A stretch of DNA of 32,517 bases from an uncultured Bacteroidota bacterium (lineage in GTDB: Bacteria; Bacteroidota; Bacteroidia; Chitinophagales; Chitinophagaceae): the NCBI GenBank assembly GCA_902826165.1, contig CADEDV010000007.1, positions 69,483-101,999 on the forward strand. The letters are read 5' to 3'. The notes beneath the pieces were generated by a model. That model saw nothing but the letters and a program-made list of their open reading frames with translations. It did not search any database and was not told the origin of the DNA. This document shows, piece by piece, positions 8,709-17,869 of this stretch (position 1 is the stretch's first letter; each line of letters begins with the position of its first letter). The translations under genes were made by a program, and so were the position numbers.

Positions 8709-10085
8709 ATGTCATTACGTCAATTTATAAGCTTAAGAAAAATTCTTCGCCCCTTTCATTTTATAAAAGATTCAGCCACGCTGGGCTGGAATGAAGTGGC
8801 TGGTTTATTCGGTCTGAACGACGATGTTTTTCATAACCCGGCACACAAGAAAATCGCAAAGCCTGTTACTGTCGTTTTGATTGGGGCTGGTCACCGGGGC
8901 ACTATTTATGCAGACTATGCCCGGCTGTTTCCCGGTGAGATGCAGGTTGTTGCTGTTGCAGAAATTAATGCGGAAAGAAGAAAAAGGACTGCCCGTACAC
9001 ATAAACTGGATGATACAGTTTGCTTTAAAAATTGGGAAGAAGTATTTACCCGGGAAAAATTTGCGGATGCTGTAATAATTGCCACGCCTGATTTTTTACA
9101 TACCCAACCCTGCCTGGCAGCCCTGGAAAAAGGGTATGATGTGTTGCTGGAAAAACCGATTGCAACGACTGAAGAAGAATGCAGGCTGATTTTACAAAAA
9201 GCAAAACAAACAAACAGAATTGTGGGTGTTTGTCATGTATTGCGGTACACCCCGTACTTCAGAGAATTAAAAGAAATCATAGATGCCGGGTTAATCGGGG
9301 ATATTATCAGCATCCATCATATGGAACCTATCGAGCATATTCATATGAGTCATTCCTATGTCAGGGGGAAATGGAAAAACAGTCTGAAAACGGCCCCGAT
9401 TATCCTTGCCAAGTCATCACACGACACTGATATTATCCGCTGGCTTGTGAATAACCCCGTACACGATGTGCATTGTTTTGGCAACCTTCGCTGGTTCACC
9501 AATGCCAATGCGCCGGAAGGATGTACTGACCGCTGTACAGGCGGCTGCAAAGTGGAACAGACCTGTCCTTATTCTGCTTTGCAGATCTATTACCGGGATC
9601 GTAAAAGACTGTATGTTTTTGATCTTCCCGATCAAAAACATACATGGGACCAGTACATACTTGAACAACTGGAAACAACTGACTACGGACGTTGTGTTTA
9701 TAAAATGGATAATGATCAACCCGATCATCTTACTGTAAATATGCTATTTGAAAATGGGGTTACAGCAGGTTTTTCCATGGAAGCACATGTATCTTATGAA
9801 GGCAGAAGAACCCGCATCATGGGATCGAAAGGGGATATTACCGGGGATATGGAAAGTTTTGTAATGACCAGTTTCAAATCCCGCAAGCAAACTTCATGGT
9901 CATTAAAAACAGATGCCCATGGTGGCGGAGACCACCGGCTTGTAAGGGATTGGGTGCAGGCAATATATCAACAAGAGCCTGGGCTTCTGAGTTCTTCTAT
10001 TGATGTTTCTGTAGAAAGCCATCTTGTTGCTTTTGCTGCAGAACGAAGCCGGCTGAAAAGAACAATTGAAGACATTAAACTGTAA
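8709..10085 (+). CDS. Gfo/Idh/MocA family oxidoreductase with a cysteine cluster
   Basis: A protein of 458 residues. An N-terminal extension of about 52 residues precedes the Rossmann fold. The NAD(P)-binding motif is GAGHRG (59-64), and the family's EKP motif with catalytic lysine is at 148-150 in VLLEKPIATT. A C-terminal Gfo/Idh/MocA domain follows, with SSHDTDIIRWL at about 236-246. An insertion with four cysteines (272, 276, 280 and 286, spaced CxxxCxxxCxxxxxC and ending CPYSA) resembles a metal site and is known in one branch of the family. Such enzymes oxidise or reduce sugars, inositols or their derivatives. The substrate cannot be told here. There is no signal peptide, and the gene is probably coupled with the upstream glycerate kinase. 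Confidence 0.9.
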   Translation: MSLRQFISLRKILRPFHFIKDSATLGWNEVAGLFGLNDDVFHNPAHKKIAKPVTVVLIGAGHRGTIYADYARLFPGEMQVVAVAEINAERRKRTARTHKLDDTVCFKNWEEVFTREKFADAVIIATPDFLHTQPCLAALEKGYDVLLEKPIATTEEECRLILQKAKQTNRIVGVCHVLRYTPYFRELKEIIDAGLIGDIISIHHMEPIEHIHMSHSYVRGKWKNSLKTAPIILAKSSHDTDIIRWLVNNPVHDVHCFGNLRWFTNANAPEGCTDRCTGGCKVEQTCPYSALQIYYRDRKRLYVFDLPDQKHTWDQYILEQLETTDYGRCVYKMDNDQPDHLTVNMLFENGVTAGFSMEAHVSYEGRRTRIMGSKGDITGDMESFVMTSFKSRKQTSWSLKTDAHGGGDHRLVRDWVQAIYQQEPGLLSSSIDVSVESHLVAFAAERSRLKRTIEDIKL

Positions 10086-10151
10086 GCTACTTTAACAAAG
10101 ATTTTTTTTATTTACTCCGGCATCTCCGTCCAGCCTTTCTACTTTTAGGAG

Positions 10152-10856
10152 ATGAACCGGCTGCTACTTGTGATTTTCTTCCTCGCTGCTTTTGGCAGCT
10201 TCATCAACGCACAGCAAACTTTACACGGAAAAATCTATGACCGGATCACCGACTCAACTCTCGCAGGTATCAATATTTTCAACAGGACAAACAGGTCATT
10301 TAGTGTATCTGCCAAAGACGGGAGTTACAGCATTGCGGCCAGTGAAGGTGATAAGATCATGTTTACTGCATCAGGCTTTAAAACCGATTCGGTGATAGTA
10401 ACCTTCAGTCACCTCCTGACGCAATATGATGTCAGCTTATCCGTCCGGTATGTCTCGCTAAGCGGCATCACCCTGAACAGCAGTTACCAGGCGGATTCGC
10501 TGGAACGGCGGAACATTTACCGCTATTATTTTGACAGCCTGAAGAATATCACGGGAGGCAACCGGCCTACAGATGGTGTTGGTATCAGCATCAGTCCGCT
10601 CAGTTATTTTTCCAGCAAAGCCAAACGACAACGGGAACTAAGGAAAAGATTACTGAAAGAAGAAAGGGATTCTTATATCGACCGCTCCTTCCCTCCTGAA
10701 TGGGTGGAACGGCTTACCAATCTTCATGGTGATTCATTACGGTTGTTTATGTACCGCTACAGGCCCTCTTATGATTTTTGCAGGAAAACAGACCGGGCTG
10801 ATATGATCGTTTATATCAGTGATAAACTGAAAGAATTCAGGAAACCGAAATCATAA
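10152..10856 (+). CDS. Exported protein with carboxypeptidase-regulatory-like domain
   Basis: A protein of 234 residues with a signal peptide (MNRLLLVIFFLAAFGSFINAQQ). The segment TLHGKIYDRITDSTLAGINIF, then KDGSYSIAASEGDKIMFTASGF (about residues 22-85), has the pattern of the CarboxypepD_reg-like beta-sandwich common on Bacteroidota envelope proteins. The rest is basic and has no family I recognise. A promoter-like TACTTTTA (10140-10147) ends 4 bp before the ATG, the spacing seen at other genes here. The stop codon directly abuts the stop of the convergent gene on the other strand, leaving no room for a terminator between them. Confidence 0.8.
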   Translation: MNRLLLVIFFLAAFGSFINAQQTLHGKIYDRITDSTLAGINIFNRTNRSFSVSAKDGSYSIAASEGDKIMFTASGFKTDSVIVTFSHLLTQYDVSLSVRYVSLSGITLNSSYQADSLERRNIYRYYFDSLKNITGGNRPTDGVGISISPLSYFSSKAKRQRELRKRLLKEERDSYIDRSFPPEWVERLTNLHGDSLRLFMYRYRPSYDFCRKTDRADMIVYISDKLKEFRKPKS

Positions 10857-13800
10857 TTACCTGATCAAAGTCACTGTTCCTTTCCTGAACACCTTATTCC
10901 CTTTATAATCTACTGCTTCCACCATCCAAACATAGGTGTTGGCGCCTTGTGGTATGCCCTTTATTTTACCATCCCAGCCATTACGGGGATCATTGGTAGT
11001 AAATACTCTTTCCCCCCAACGGTTATAAACGCTGAAGAAATGAAACTCTTTCATGCCAACTGGAATTGCTTTGAGAATATCATTCAAACCGTCGTTACCG
11101 GGAGTAAATGCTGTTGGTACATATATCTCAGGGCCCTGGTATACTTTTACGTTCACAGCAGCAGCCCCTTCACAATCACTGATCGTTTTTGCTTTAATGA
11201 TATAAGTGATATCCCTGTCAAGAATAGCAATAGGGTTGGGAATAAAAGGATCGTTAAGACCTGTTGAAGGGCTCCAAACATAACTGATAAAACCGCTGTT
11301 ATTAGCATCTGTTGCGTTCAGTTGCAATGGCTGGTTGATAGCGACAACAGTATCCCTGACAATCCCGATCAGCGGAGGAGCAGCAACGATCACTGCTACC
11401 TGTTCATCTGCCAGTGAGCGACAGCCGTTTGGATCTGTTATGGTCAAATGATACACATGAGTTCCGGAGGTAGGATTAATCACTCTCGGGTTAGCAATAG
11501 TGGAATTATCTAAGAAATTAGATGGACTCCAGGAATAGGTTACGCCGCCTAATCCGTTCAATTGTGTATTATCACCAAAACAAATTGCGATATCAGTACC
11601 TGCATCACCAACGGGTACCGGAAGTGAAGGAACAGTAACAGCCCTCACCGCGGGGCAACCCGCAGCAGGTGTACCTTTGATATAATACGTTCCGGCAATA
11701 GCAGCAGAGGGGTTGGTTAATGGGATCGTTGCAGTTGCATTCTGCCAGTAACTATAGGTAAAGCCTGTTGCAGAACCTGCCGTAATAGCCGGAGCTGTCA
11801 GGTCTGCCGTACCATCGGGCAGACAAACTGCTGGTGGGTTATTTGTAATTAATGTTGGAGACGCACTAAACATGAAATTGGTAAACGTCTGTGTGCCTCC
11901 GCAATCCCTGTTCAGGAATGCCCTGATCGTATAATTGATACCGGTGAATAACCCGGTAAAAACACCAGTTGTATTACTCGCCAGTTGAGTGGTGCCGTCA
12001 TACAACACATAGGTCACCGTTGTTCCGGAAGGAGGAACCGGGCTCACTGTAGCAGTGGCGGACAAAGTAAGACAATCATCTACCACCGATAACGAATAGA
12101 TCGTGGAAGGGCAATAGCCTGAAACATCAATCGATGCTATAAAACCATTACCGCTGGCATATAAAAGTTCATGTGCGTTATCATAAGTGAGGTCATACAC
12201 TGCATTAAGAGGAAACCCGGCAATAGTGATATCAGCGGCAGCGGCATCATCAAATGTGCTACCATTGAATTTTAAAACTTTGATAATTCCATTGGAGAAC
12301 CCGATAAACACATTATTACATTCATCCGCATGTATACCGCCTTGCAGCAGGATAATGTTTGAAGTAAACGTCATTGCTGTTCCGACGGTAGCACCGGTGG
12401 TTTTGTTGAAAGCTTTCAGGTTAACGCCGTCCCAGTAAAATAAATAGGATGAATTTACTGCCAGCGTATTGCTTGAATTATCTAATCCGAAAACATACGG
12501 CCTGTTGTTAGGTTCTCTTAGCGCAAAGTAACCGGCGGGCACCTGCCATGCAATTGCTGCGGAGGTGTACGGCGGCGGATGCTTATAGATAAAATTATCC
12601 CTGAGCGCATTTGTGACAGGGGTTGAATAAATAGTAAACATATCATTTGTCACCGGGTCGATAACAATATCGGAGATATCATTATGTCCTCCCGATAAGC
12701 CGGAAAGATTCGATGTAGCCGGTGCAACTGCAGGAGGAGCCAGTAATGCGAGTTCATTATTAGCAGAACCGCCACCACCAGCAATCAGTATTTTAGGTGA
12801 CCCTCCATTACAACTCCAGGTCATTTTCCAGTTTTCACTGAAATTGATATTGGGGGTGGTGATATAATTATCATACGTTCCTGCAGCATTTAATCGCACC
12901 ACGGTAAACCCGTTGCCCATTAGCCCTTGCCCGAGGTAAACCCCACCGCCTACCTTATCTACCATCCAGCCACCATAGGAACCGCCAAAATTCCAGGAAG
13001 GAGTTCCCAGTATTCCTGAAAAAGTCCATAGCAATGTGCCCGCCGGGGAAAATTTAGCCAGCTTCTGTGTTCCGGCATCTCCTCCACCCGACACAAAAAT
13101 ATTACCCGCATAATCGAAGTCGATATCCTTTGCAATACCGTTATTTGTACCTGTGAGGGTTGTCGTGCCGGTTACAAAGGGGTCAATTACAAGCGTTTTA
13201 TCATTCCTGTAATCAGCCGGCAATTTGAAACTAACCTCAGTTTTATTACTAATCAGGTAGCCTGTCCGGATCTTTTCGTTTGTGCTTTCATTGTCAGTAT
13301 AAAAACAAAGAGGGGCAGACTGAATAATTCCATCAATATCAGAGCTGATGATAAGGCGGCCATTTTTATCCTGCCTGATTGATTGTACATCACCCGCATA
13401 ACGGATCTTCACTTTTGCCATATCGGCTCCCGGTTTTACAATAAGACTGAATTCATACCCCGGCTTCTCCACTTTGATAAAGGAATAAACTGCATCAATA
13501 CCCGGGTAAATTTCTTTGTAAGTAATTTTTTTAAACGCTGTGGCTTTTTGTAATTGTAACCCGTACACATGATATCCTTCAGCAGCATCTTCCGCAATAA
13601 TTTCAACGTCCGGGTTAGCATTGATCCATTCAACTGTTATAACACGATCGACCGCCGGGTTGCTTTTACGTATCTGCTCTTTGGTCATCCCCCGTTCTTC
13701 CATTCTTTCCCTTTCTTCATAAGAAAGAGTCTTTTGTTTTCTTTGCAAATGAATAGCTCCTTTGGCAGTAAACAGTACAGGCATTCCTAAACCTTCATAG

Positions 13801-14057
13801 CCATAGAGGATTTTCCCCATGGCACCATAGTTAGCCAGTGTATCTCTATATTGTCCTTTATTCTGAATATAGCGGCCCTTTATACCAAAGAGGTCTTTGT
13901 CATTGCCAGCAACTGGCTGTACTTTACTATTAATCGGGGTATTGACAGCTAAGCTGGCCTGCTGTGCAGATGAAGTAAGTGTAGTGAGAAAAAAAATAAC
14001 AGGTAAGGCGATGAATGCACTGGGTACGTCTCTCCATCTGTTACAGTTAATCATCAT
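10857..14057 (-). CDS. T9SS-secreted protein with C-terminal gliding-motility (CHU_C) sorting domain
   Basis: A protein of about 1066 residues started at the tandem ATGs at 14057/14054. A longer frame to 14096 would put extra hydrophobic residues ahead of the signal peptide (CNRWRDVPSAFIALPVIFFL ... TSSAQQ). After the signal, GRYIQNKGQYRDTLANYG and GKILYGYEGLGMPVLF mark a DUF7948 domain typical of SBBP/beta-propeller exoproteins. The middle is a propeller-like region followed by Ig/PKD-like repeats (SYSWSPSNFLDNSTIANP and YVWSPSTGLNDPFIPNP). The C-terminus, from EIYVPTAFTPGNDGLND to the end (about the last 90 residues), is the type B T9SS sorting domain with the FFSVYNRWGERVF core. The protein is probably released or anchored at the cell surface. 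No ligand can be assigned. Confidence 0.9.
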   Translation of the reverse strand: MMINCNRWRDVPSAFIALPVIFFLTTLTSSAQQASLAVNTPINSKVQPVAGNDKDLFGIKGRYIQNKGQYRDTLANYGAMGKILYGYEGLGMPVLFTAKGAIHLQRKQKTLSYEERERMEERGMTKEQIRKSNPAVDRVITVEWINANPDVEIIAEDAAEGYHVYGLQLQKATAFKKITYKEIYPGIDAVYSFIKVEKPGYEFSLIVKPGADMAKVKIRYAGDVQSIRQDKNGRLIISSDIDGIIQSAPLCFYTDNESTNEKIRTGYLISNKTEVSFKLPADYRNDKTLVIDPFVTGTTTLTGTNNGIAKDIDFDYAGNIFVSGGGDAGTQKLAKFSPAGTLLWTFSGILGTPSWNFGGSYGGWMVDKVGGGVYLGQGLMGNGFTVVRLNAAGTYDNYITTPNINFSENWKMTWSCNGGSPKILIAGGGGSANNELALLAPPAVAPATSNLSGLSGGHNDISDIVIDPVTNDMFTIYSTPVTNALRDNFIYKHPPPYTSAAIAWQVPAGYFALREPNNRPYVFGLDNSSNTLAVNSSYLFYWDGVNLKAFNKTTGATVGTAMTFTSNIILLQGGIHADECNNVFIGFSNGIIKVLKFNGSTFDDAAAADITIAGFPLNAVYDLTYDNAHELLYASGNGFIASIDVSGYCPSTIYSLSVVDDCLTLSATATVSPVPPSGTTVTYVLYDGTTQLASNTTGVFTGLFTGINYTIRAFLNRDCGGTQTFTNFMFSASPTLITNNPPAVCLPDGTADLTAPAITAGSATGFTYSYWQNATATIPLTNPSAAIAGTYYIKGTPAAGCPAVRAVTVPSLPVPVGDAGTDIAICFGDNTQLNGLGGVTYSWSPSNFLDNSTIANPRVINPTSGTHVYHLTITDPNGCRSLADEQVAVIVAAPPLIGIVRDTVVAINQPLQLNATDANNSGFISYVWSPSTGLNDPFIPNPIAILDRDITYIIKAKTISDCEGAAAVNVKVYQGPEIYVPTAFTPGNDGLNDILKAIPVGMKEFHFFSVYNRWGERVFTTNDPRNGWDGKIKGIPQGANTYVWMVEAVDYKGNKVFRKGTVTLIR

Positions 14058-14175
14058 AGGCAGTGTTAAGTGACTAAAGATAATAATAATTGCCAAAAGG
14101 AAAGCTGCTTTATAGCAGGAGGAAACAACTGTTTATGAAAACAATAACACCACTAAATAACAGAATCGCAAGTGT

Positions 14176-14934
14176 TTATGAAACTGCAACAGCTGCTGAT
14201 GCCTGAAGCTTATGAACCCGGATGATCTTTAACCGGTTCAGCAAGCGGATCATCCCATAAGTCGGATCTATTTCATACCACCGGTAGCCAAAGTTGACAG
14301 CCGACGGGTTTTTATGGTGATTGTTATGATACGCCTCGCCCATCATCAGCAGGTCCACTTTAAATAAATTGGTGGAAGTATTTTTAACCTCGAAGTTTCT
14401 TGAGCCATATTTATGTGCGAACCAGTTAATGATGGTACCATGCAGCGGAACTGTCAGGATATGGATGGGTAATAATAAAAACCACCAGGCAGATGGAGCA
14501 AACTGGATATAGATCATTGTATAAACAGCAATCCAACCCAATCTCGACCATACAGAATTAGCTATTTTATCCAATAAAGGCCAGTCAGGCAGGTTTTTGG
14601 TAAATCGTTGTTCCACTTCAAACTTGCCTTTATAAATCTGGGAGGAAACCTGCCGGGCATGCCACATCAGTTTGAACATATTATCATCGAACATGGGGGA
14701 ATGTGGGTCCTTTTCAGTATCGGTGTAGGCATGATGCATACGGTGCATGATGGCATAAGCCCTGGGGCTGACATAAGCAGAACCTTGTGTGATGTATGCT
14801 ATTAGGTAAAAGAATCGTTCCCAGCCCTTACTCATACTGAAAGCGCCGTGTGCGGCATAACGATGTTGCAAAAAAGTTTGCATAAAAAGAGAGAGGTACC
14901 AATGGGCGGCTAAAAAGAGCAGAATGACTAACAT
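14176..14934 (-). CDS. Acyl-CoA/acyl-lipid fatty acid desaturase (delta-9 type)
   Basis: A protein of 252 residues, membrane-bound. The three histidine boxes that hold the di-iron centre are all present: HRYAAH (24-29), HRMHH (64-68) and HNNHH (203-207). An additional conserved histidine lies in NWFAHKYGSRNF. Hydrophobic segments lie at the N-terminus, around 42-60 and around 132-165. This arrangement is that of the OLE1/DesC-like family, which introduces a cis double bond into saturated acyl chains using O2 and an electron donor, adjusting membrane fluidity. At 252 residues it is compact, lacking the cytochrome b5 extension. The divergent RRM gene lies 296 bp away, a gap in which I recognise nothing besides the leaders of both genes. 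Confidence 0.93.
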   Translation of the reverse strand: MLVILLFLAAHWYLSLFMQTFLQHRYAAHGAFSMSKGWERFFYLIAYITQGSAYVSPRAYAIMHRMHHAYTDTEKDPHSPMFDDNMFKLMWHARQVSSQIYKGKFEVEQRFTKNLPDWPLLDKIANSVWSRLGWIAVYTMIYIQFAPSAWWFLLLPIHILTVPLHGTIINWFAHKYGSRNFEVKNTSTNLFKVDLLMMGEAYHNNHHKNPSAVNFGYRWYEIDPTYGMIRLLNRLKIIRVHKLQASAAVAVS

Positions 14935-15230
14935 TATAAAACATCACTATTGTTGAATATACTGACCCTTACAAGGTAGTCTTATTAAATGGCATTTCCC
15001 TTTTAATTAAACCATTTGGCTGTATTTTACCGGTATTTCGTTGCTAAAATAAAAACAGTGCTGCCGATTTAATAGTGTATCTTCACTGAGTGATCAAAAG
15101 TTCTTCCAACAGTCAGTTCAGATCAGAATCAATTTTTACTCTTCCGTCCAGTATTAGTTAATCTCCTCTTTGCTTCTTGCTGCCAGTCCTTCATCACAGG
15201 TATTGTATTGTTTTATCTAAATTATGTTTT

Positions 15231-15506
15231 ATGAATTTGTATGTATCTAATTTAAGTTTTCATACGATGGATGATGACTTAAGAAAATTATTCGAACAAT
15301 TTGGTGCTGTTTCTTCTGCTAAAGTGATCACAGACAGGGAGACAGGACGCAGCCGTGGTTTTGGATTTGTGGAAATGGATTCTGATGAGGAAGCCAATAA
15401 AGCGATCAAAGGCCTTAACAGCAAAGAGATTGAAGGAAGAGCAATGTCTGTTTCCGTAGCAAGAGAAAAAACAAGCCGACCCGACAATAACAGCAGGAGA
15501 TACTAA
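15231..15506 (+). CDS. RNA-recognition-motif (RRM) RNA-binding protein
   Basis: A protein of 91 residues from the ATG at 15231. A longer frame from 15177 has no support, whereas MNLYVSNLSF is the classic N-terminus. It is a single RRM with RNP2 LYVSNL (3-8) and RNP1 RGFGFVEM (42-49), followed by a short basic, disordered tail (TSRPDNNSRRY). Small single-RRM proteins like this are common in Bacteroidota and cyanobacteria. They bind single-stranded RNA in the cytoplasm, often with roles in cold or stress adaptation and post-transcriptional control. The gene is monocistronic, with a strong terminator directly after it. A cold-response link to the nearby helicase is inference only. Confidence 0.93.
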   Translation: MNLYVSNLSFHTMDDDLRKLFEQFGAVSSAKVITDRETGRSRGFGFVEMDSDEEANKAIKGLNSKEIEGRAMSVSVAREKTSRPDNNSRRY

Positions 15507-15520
15507 TAACTCATTCTGAT

Positions 15521-15549
15521 AAGAGCCCTGGCCGGCTCTTTTTTTTATT
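15521..15549 (+). terminator. Intrinsic terminator after the RRM gene
   Basis: AAGAGCC and GGCTCTT form a 7-bp stem around CTGGCC, and at least six further T follow. It begins 15 bp after the RRM stop codon. Confidence 0.9.
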
Positions 15550-15566
15550 CCGGCAAATCCCGGAAT
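15547..15566 (+). other. Second inverted repeat upstream of the FAS1 gene
   Basis: ATTCCGG and CCGGAAT are perfectly complementary around CAAATC, directly after the terminator T-run and 27 bp before the FAS1 start codon. There is no adequate T-run after it, so it is more likely a leader hairpin or protein-binding site than a second terminator. Confidence 0.45.
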
Positions 15567-15593
15567 CATTTTCGTATTTAAATCAACTCTATT

Positions 15594-16013
15594 ATGGCAA
15601 TGATCATGCAGATCGCAGATACAGATAAGAACCTCAGCAGTTTTATGAAAGGGGTTAAAATTACAGACCTCGCTGAAACTTTAAATGGCAAAGGCCCTTT
15701 TACGATCCTGGCCCCTGTTAACCTCGCTTTCGGAAAATTGAAAAATACTTCATACGAAGAATTGTTGAAACCCGCCAATAAGATCAAACTTGCCGACCTG
15801 TTATCCTGTTTTATATTACCGGAAAAAAAATTAGTCAAGGATTTCATCAATGGCCAAAAACTGAAAACTATTCATGGTACAGAACTGATGGTATCCGTCA
15901 AAGACGGTGAAGTCCGCATCAATGGGGCCAAAATATTATCCCGCGACAGGCAGGGTTTTAATGGCGTTGTTCACTCGGTAGATACAATTGATGTAGCATC
16001 TGAACAAGTATGA
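15594..16013 (+). CDS. Fasciclin (FAS1) domain protein without signal peptide
   Basis: A protein of 139 residues that is essentially one FAS1 domain. The conserved H1 region is GPFTILAPVNLAFGKL (about 34-49), and the H2-like end is FNGVVHSVDTIDV (about 122-134). FAS1 proteins are usually secreted or lipid-anchored adhesion modules. Here the N-terminus (MAMIMQIADTDKNLSS) is short and has no signal peptide or lipobox, so a cytoplasmic location is predicted unless an upstream start was missed. The upstream terminator at 15521-15549 makes that unlikely. The stop overlaps the start of the next gene (ATGA at 16010-16013), so the two are translationally coupled. Confidence 0.88.
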   Translation: MAMIMQIADTDKNLSSFMKGVKITDLAETLNGKGPFTILAPVNLAFGKLKNTSYEELLKPANKIKLADLLSCFILPEKKLVKDFINGQKLKTIHGTELMVSVKDGEVRINGAKILSRDRQGFNGVVHSVDTIDVASEQV

Positions 16014-16576
16014 GAAAGGACAATATTATACAATTCATAGGCTTTATCACGCCACTGGAAACAGAGAAATTCCTTGCCCAGTGGGAACCCTATGCAAAGG
16101 ATTTCAACAAGACTACTTCCCCGGAAAATATGACCCTGCAGCAGGAAGTGAATGAAAAAAGTAAATACAGGTACGTATCAGTGCATGAATATAAGAACCA
16201 GGATTTTGAATTTAATTTCATGAAAGGAAAAAGCTCTGTTTACTTTCCGGAGCAAAAGGTAAGAGTGGTGCAGGCGGGCGGGTATGCCCCTGTTCAGATT
16301 GGCACGAAATACCCCAACCAGCACAGGGATACAAAAATCCTGGTATTTCTGAGTCATGAAGAATATGATATTGCTTTTTACCAGGAGCTTTCTTCTTATA
16401 AATCGCTTTCCATTTACCGTGCCTACTACGAAAGCTGCGCTTACGGTAATATCCTCGAATATTATACGGCTGAATATAATGCCGGCGAACTGCTACAGCA
16501 ATTGAAAATGCGTCCCTGCGCAGAAGCAGCCGCTTATAAAGATTGTCTTCTCCCCAAAGCATTGAAACTAGTGTAA
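16010..16576 (+). CDS. Unknown protein coupled to the FAS1 gene
   Basis: A protein of 188 residues that I do not recognise. It has no signal peptide or membrane helix and is rich in tyrosine and other aromatics (RYRYVSVHEYKNQDFEFNF-like stretches, and YRAYYESCAYGNILEYYTAEY near 145-165), suggesting a soluble alpha/beta protein. The segment FIGFITPLETEKFLAQWEPYAK at the N-terminus could be the first strand and helix of a ferredoxin-like (dimeric alpha/beta barrel) fold, but this is a guess from pattern. Its ATG overlaps the stop of the FAS1 gene by the ATGA arrangement, so both products are probably made together in a fixed ratio. Confidence 0.75.
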   Translation: MRKDNIIQFIGFITPLETEKFLAQWEPYAKDFNKTTSPENMTLQQEVNEKSKYRYVSVHEYKNQDFEFNFMKGKSSVYFPEQKVRVVQAGGYAPVQIGTKYPNQHRDTKILVFLSHEEYDIAFYQELSSYKSLSIYRAYYESCAYGNILEYYTAEYNAGELLQQLKMRPCAEAAAYKDCLLPKALKLV

Positions 16577-16601
16577 CTGCAGCCATTACTGACTGCAGTT
16601 A
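16574..16601. terminator. Hairpin between convergent genes
   Basis: TAACTGCAG and CTGCAGTTA form a 9-bp stem around a 10-base loop in the 33-bp gap between the convergent unknown gene and the helicase. Neither strand has a proper T-run after it, so termination activity is uncertain. Confidence 0.4.
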
Positions 16602-16609
16602 ATATATTA

Positions 16610-17869
16610 TCAGGCTGTTCTCCTGGAAAAAGATCTTCCAAATTGTCTTTTTTGACCACTCCCCTGTTGCTGTCCATGTCGCACTGGTTTTCGAAGTGCT
16701 GGTCTTGTCGTTTCAGTTGTTACCGTCGTAGTCATCGCAAAAGGATGATCTTGCACAACAGGTATCTGTTTAGCGATCAGTTTCTGAATATCTTTAAGGT
16801 ACGCTCTTTCTTCATGGTCACAAAAGGAAATGGCAATTCCGCTGGCGCCTGCTCTTCCTGTTCTGCCGATACGATGCACATAGGTTTCCGGTACATTGGG
16901 CAGTTCATAATTGATCACATGCGTCAGTTCATCAATATCGATACCCCGGGCAGCAATATCAGTAGCAACAAGAATTCTTGTCGTTTTCGCTTTGAAATTC
17001 TGCAGCGCATTCTGCCTGGCATTCTGCGACTTATTACCATGAATAGCATCTGCGTTAATTCCTGACCGGTTCAGGTCCTTGGCGATCTTATCAGCGCCAT
17101 GCTTCGTCCTTGCAAAAACAAGTGCGTTTTTTATTGTAGCATCCTGCAGCAAGTGAATCAGTAAAGAACGTTTATGCTCTTTTTCTGTGTAATATAATTC
17201 CTGTTGTATTGTATCCGCCGTGGATGACACAGGTGCCACTTCCACTTTAACCGGGTTTTTTAATAATACATTCGCCAATTGTTGTATCTCCGGCGGCATT
17301 GTAGCTGAAAAGAATAAAGTCTGTCGTTGTGCCGGCAATTTGGCAATGATCCTTTTTACATCATGCACAAAACCCATGTCCAGCATACGGTCTGCTTCAT
17401 CCAGTACAAAGAATTTGATATCCCGCAATGAAAGAAGATTCTGGTTCATCAGGTCAAGTAAACGACCGGGAGTTGCGATTAAAATATCAACACCACGGCG
17501 TAAAGCATTCACCTGGTTATGCTGCGACACACCGCCAAAGATCACCAGGTGACGGAGATCAAGGTATTTGCCATAAGCCCTGAAGCTCTCTTCAATCTGG
17601 ATAGCCAGCTCCCGAGTAGGTGTTAAGACCAATACTTTAATATTGCGGCGATTATTGGCGTTGCCCTGCTGTTCCTGGTGCATTAATTGCAAAATGGGTA
17701 TAGCAAATGCTGCTGTCTTCCCGGTGCCGGTCTGGGCACAACCTAACAGGTCTTTATGTTGCAGGATAACAGGTATAGATTTTTGCTGAATGGGTGTAGG
17801 CATTGTATAGCCTTCGTTGCCCAATGCCTTTAATAAAGGCTCAATGAGCGATAAATTGTTAAATGACAA
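16610..17869 (-). CDS. DEAD-box ATP-dependent RNA helicase, RhlE-like
   Basis: A protein of about 419 residues, cytoplasmic, which unwinds or remodels RNA duplexes using ATP. The full motif set is present: Q motif [10 protein letters not shown], motif I AQTGTGKT, Ia PTRELA, TPGR, II DEAD, III SAT, then in the second RecA domain [10 protein letters not shown] and HRIGRTGR. A short basic tail ([19 protein letters not shown]...) ends it, as in RhlE proteins. No ATG is available at the expected start. An in-frame TAA lies at 17924-17926, and the only candidates are TTG at 17914, TTG at 17869, or an ATG inside the Q motif. I chose TTG at 17869 because the product would then begin (M)[15 protein letters not shown], like the family. 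The longer 17914 start remains possible. Confidence 0.9.
   Translation of the reverse strand: MSFNNLSLIEPLLKALGNEGYTMPTPIQQKSIPVILQHKDLLGCAQTGTGKTAAFAIPILQLMHQEQQGNANNRRNIKVLVLTPTRELAIQIEESFRAYGKYLDLRHLVIFGGVSQHNQVNALRRGVDILIATPGRLLDLMNQNLLSLRDIKFFVLDEADRMLDMGFVHDVKRIIAKLPAQRQTLFFSATMPPEIQQLANVLLKNPVKVEVAPVSSTADTIQQELYYTEKEHKRSLLIHLLQDATIKNALVFARTKHGADKIAKDLNRSGINADAIHGNKSQNARQNALQNFKAKTTRILVATDIAARGIDIDELTHVINYELPNVPETYVHRIGRTGRAGASGIAISFCDHEERAYLKDIQKLIAKQIPVVQDHPFAMTTTVTTETTRPALRKPVRHGQQQGSGQKRQFGRSFSRRTA

Noticed and set aside
7330-10085. Glycerate kinase plus oxidoreductase as a defined catabolic operon
   Set aside because: Only two genes with a 68-bp gap. No transporter, regulator or further enzyme is present to define a pathway.
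13673-13790. Possible tandem repeat in the T9SS protein gene
   Set aside because: The pattern reflects Glu/Arg/Lys-rich codons (YEERERMEERGMTKEQ) and is not a DNA repeat.
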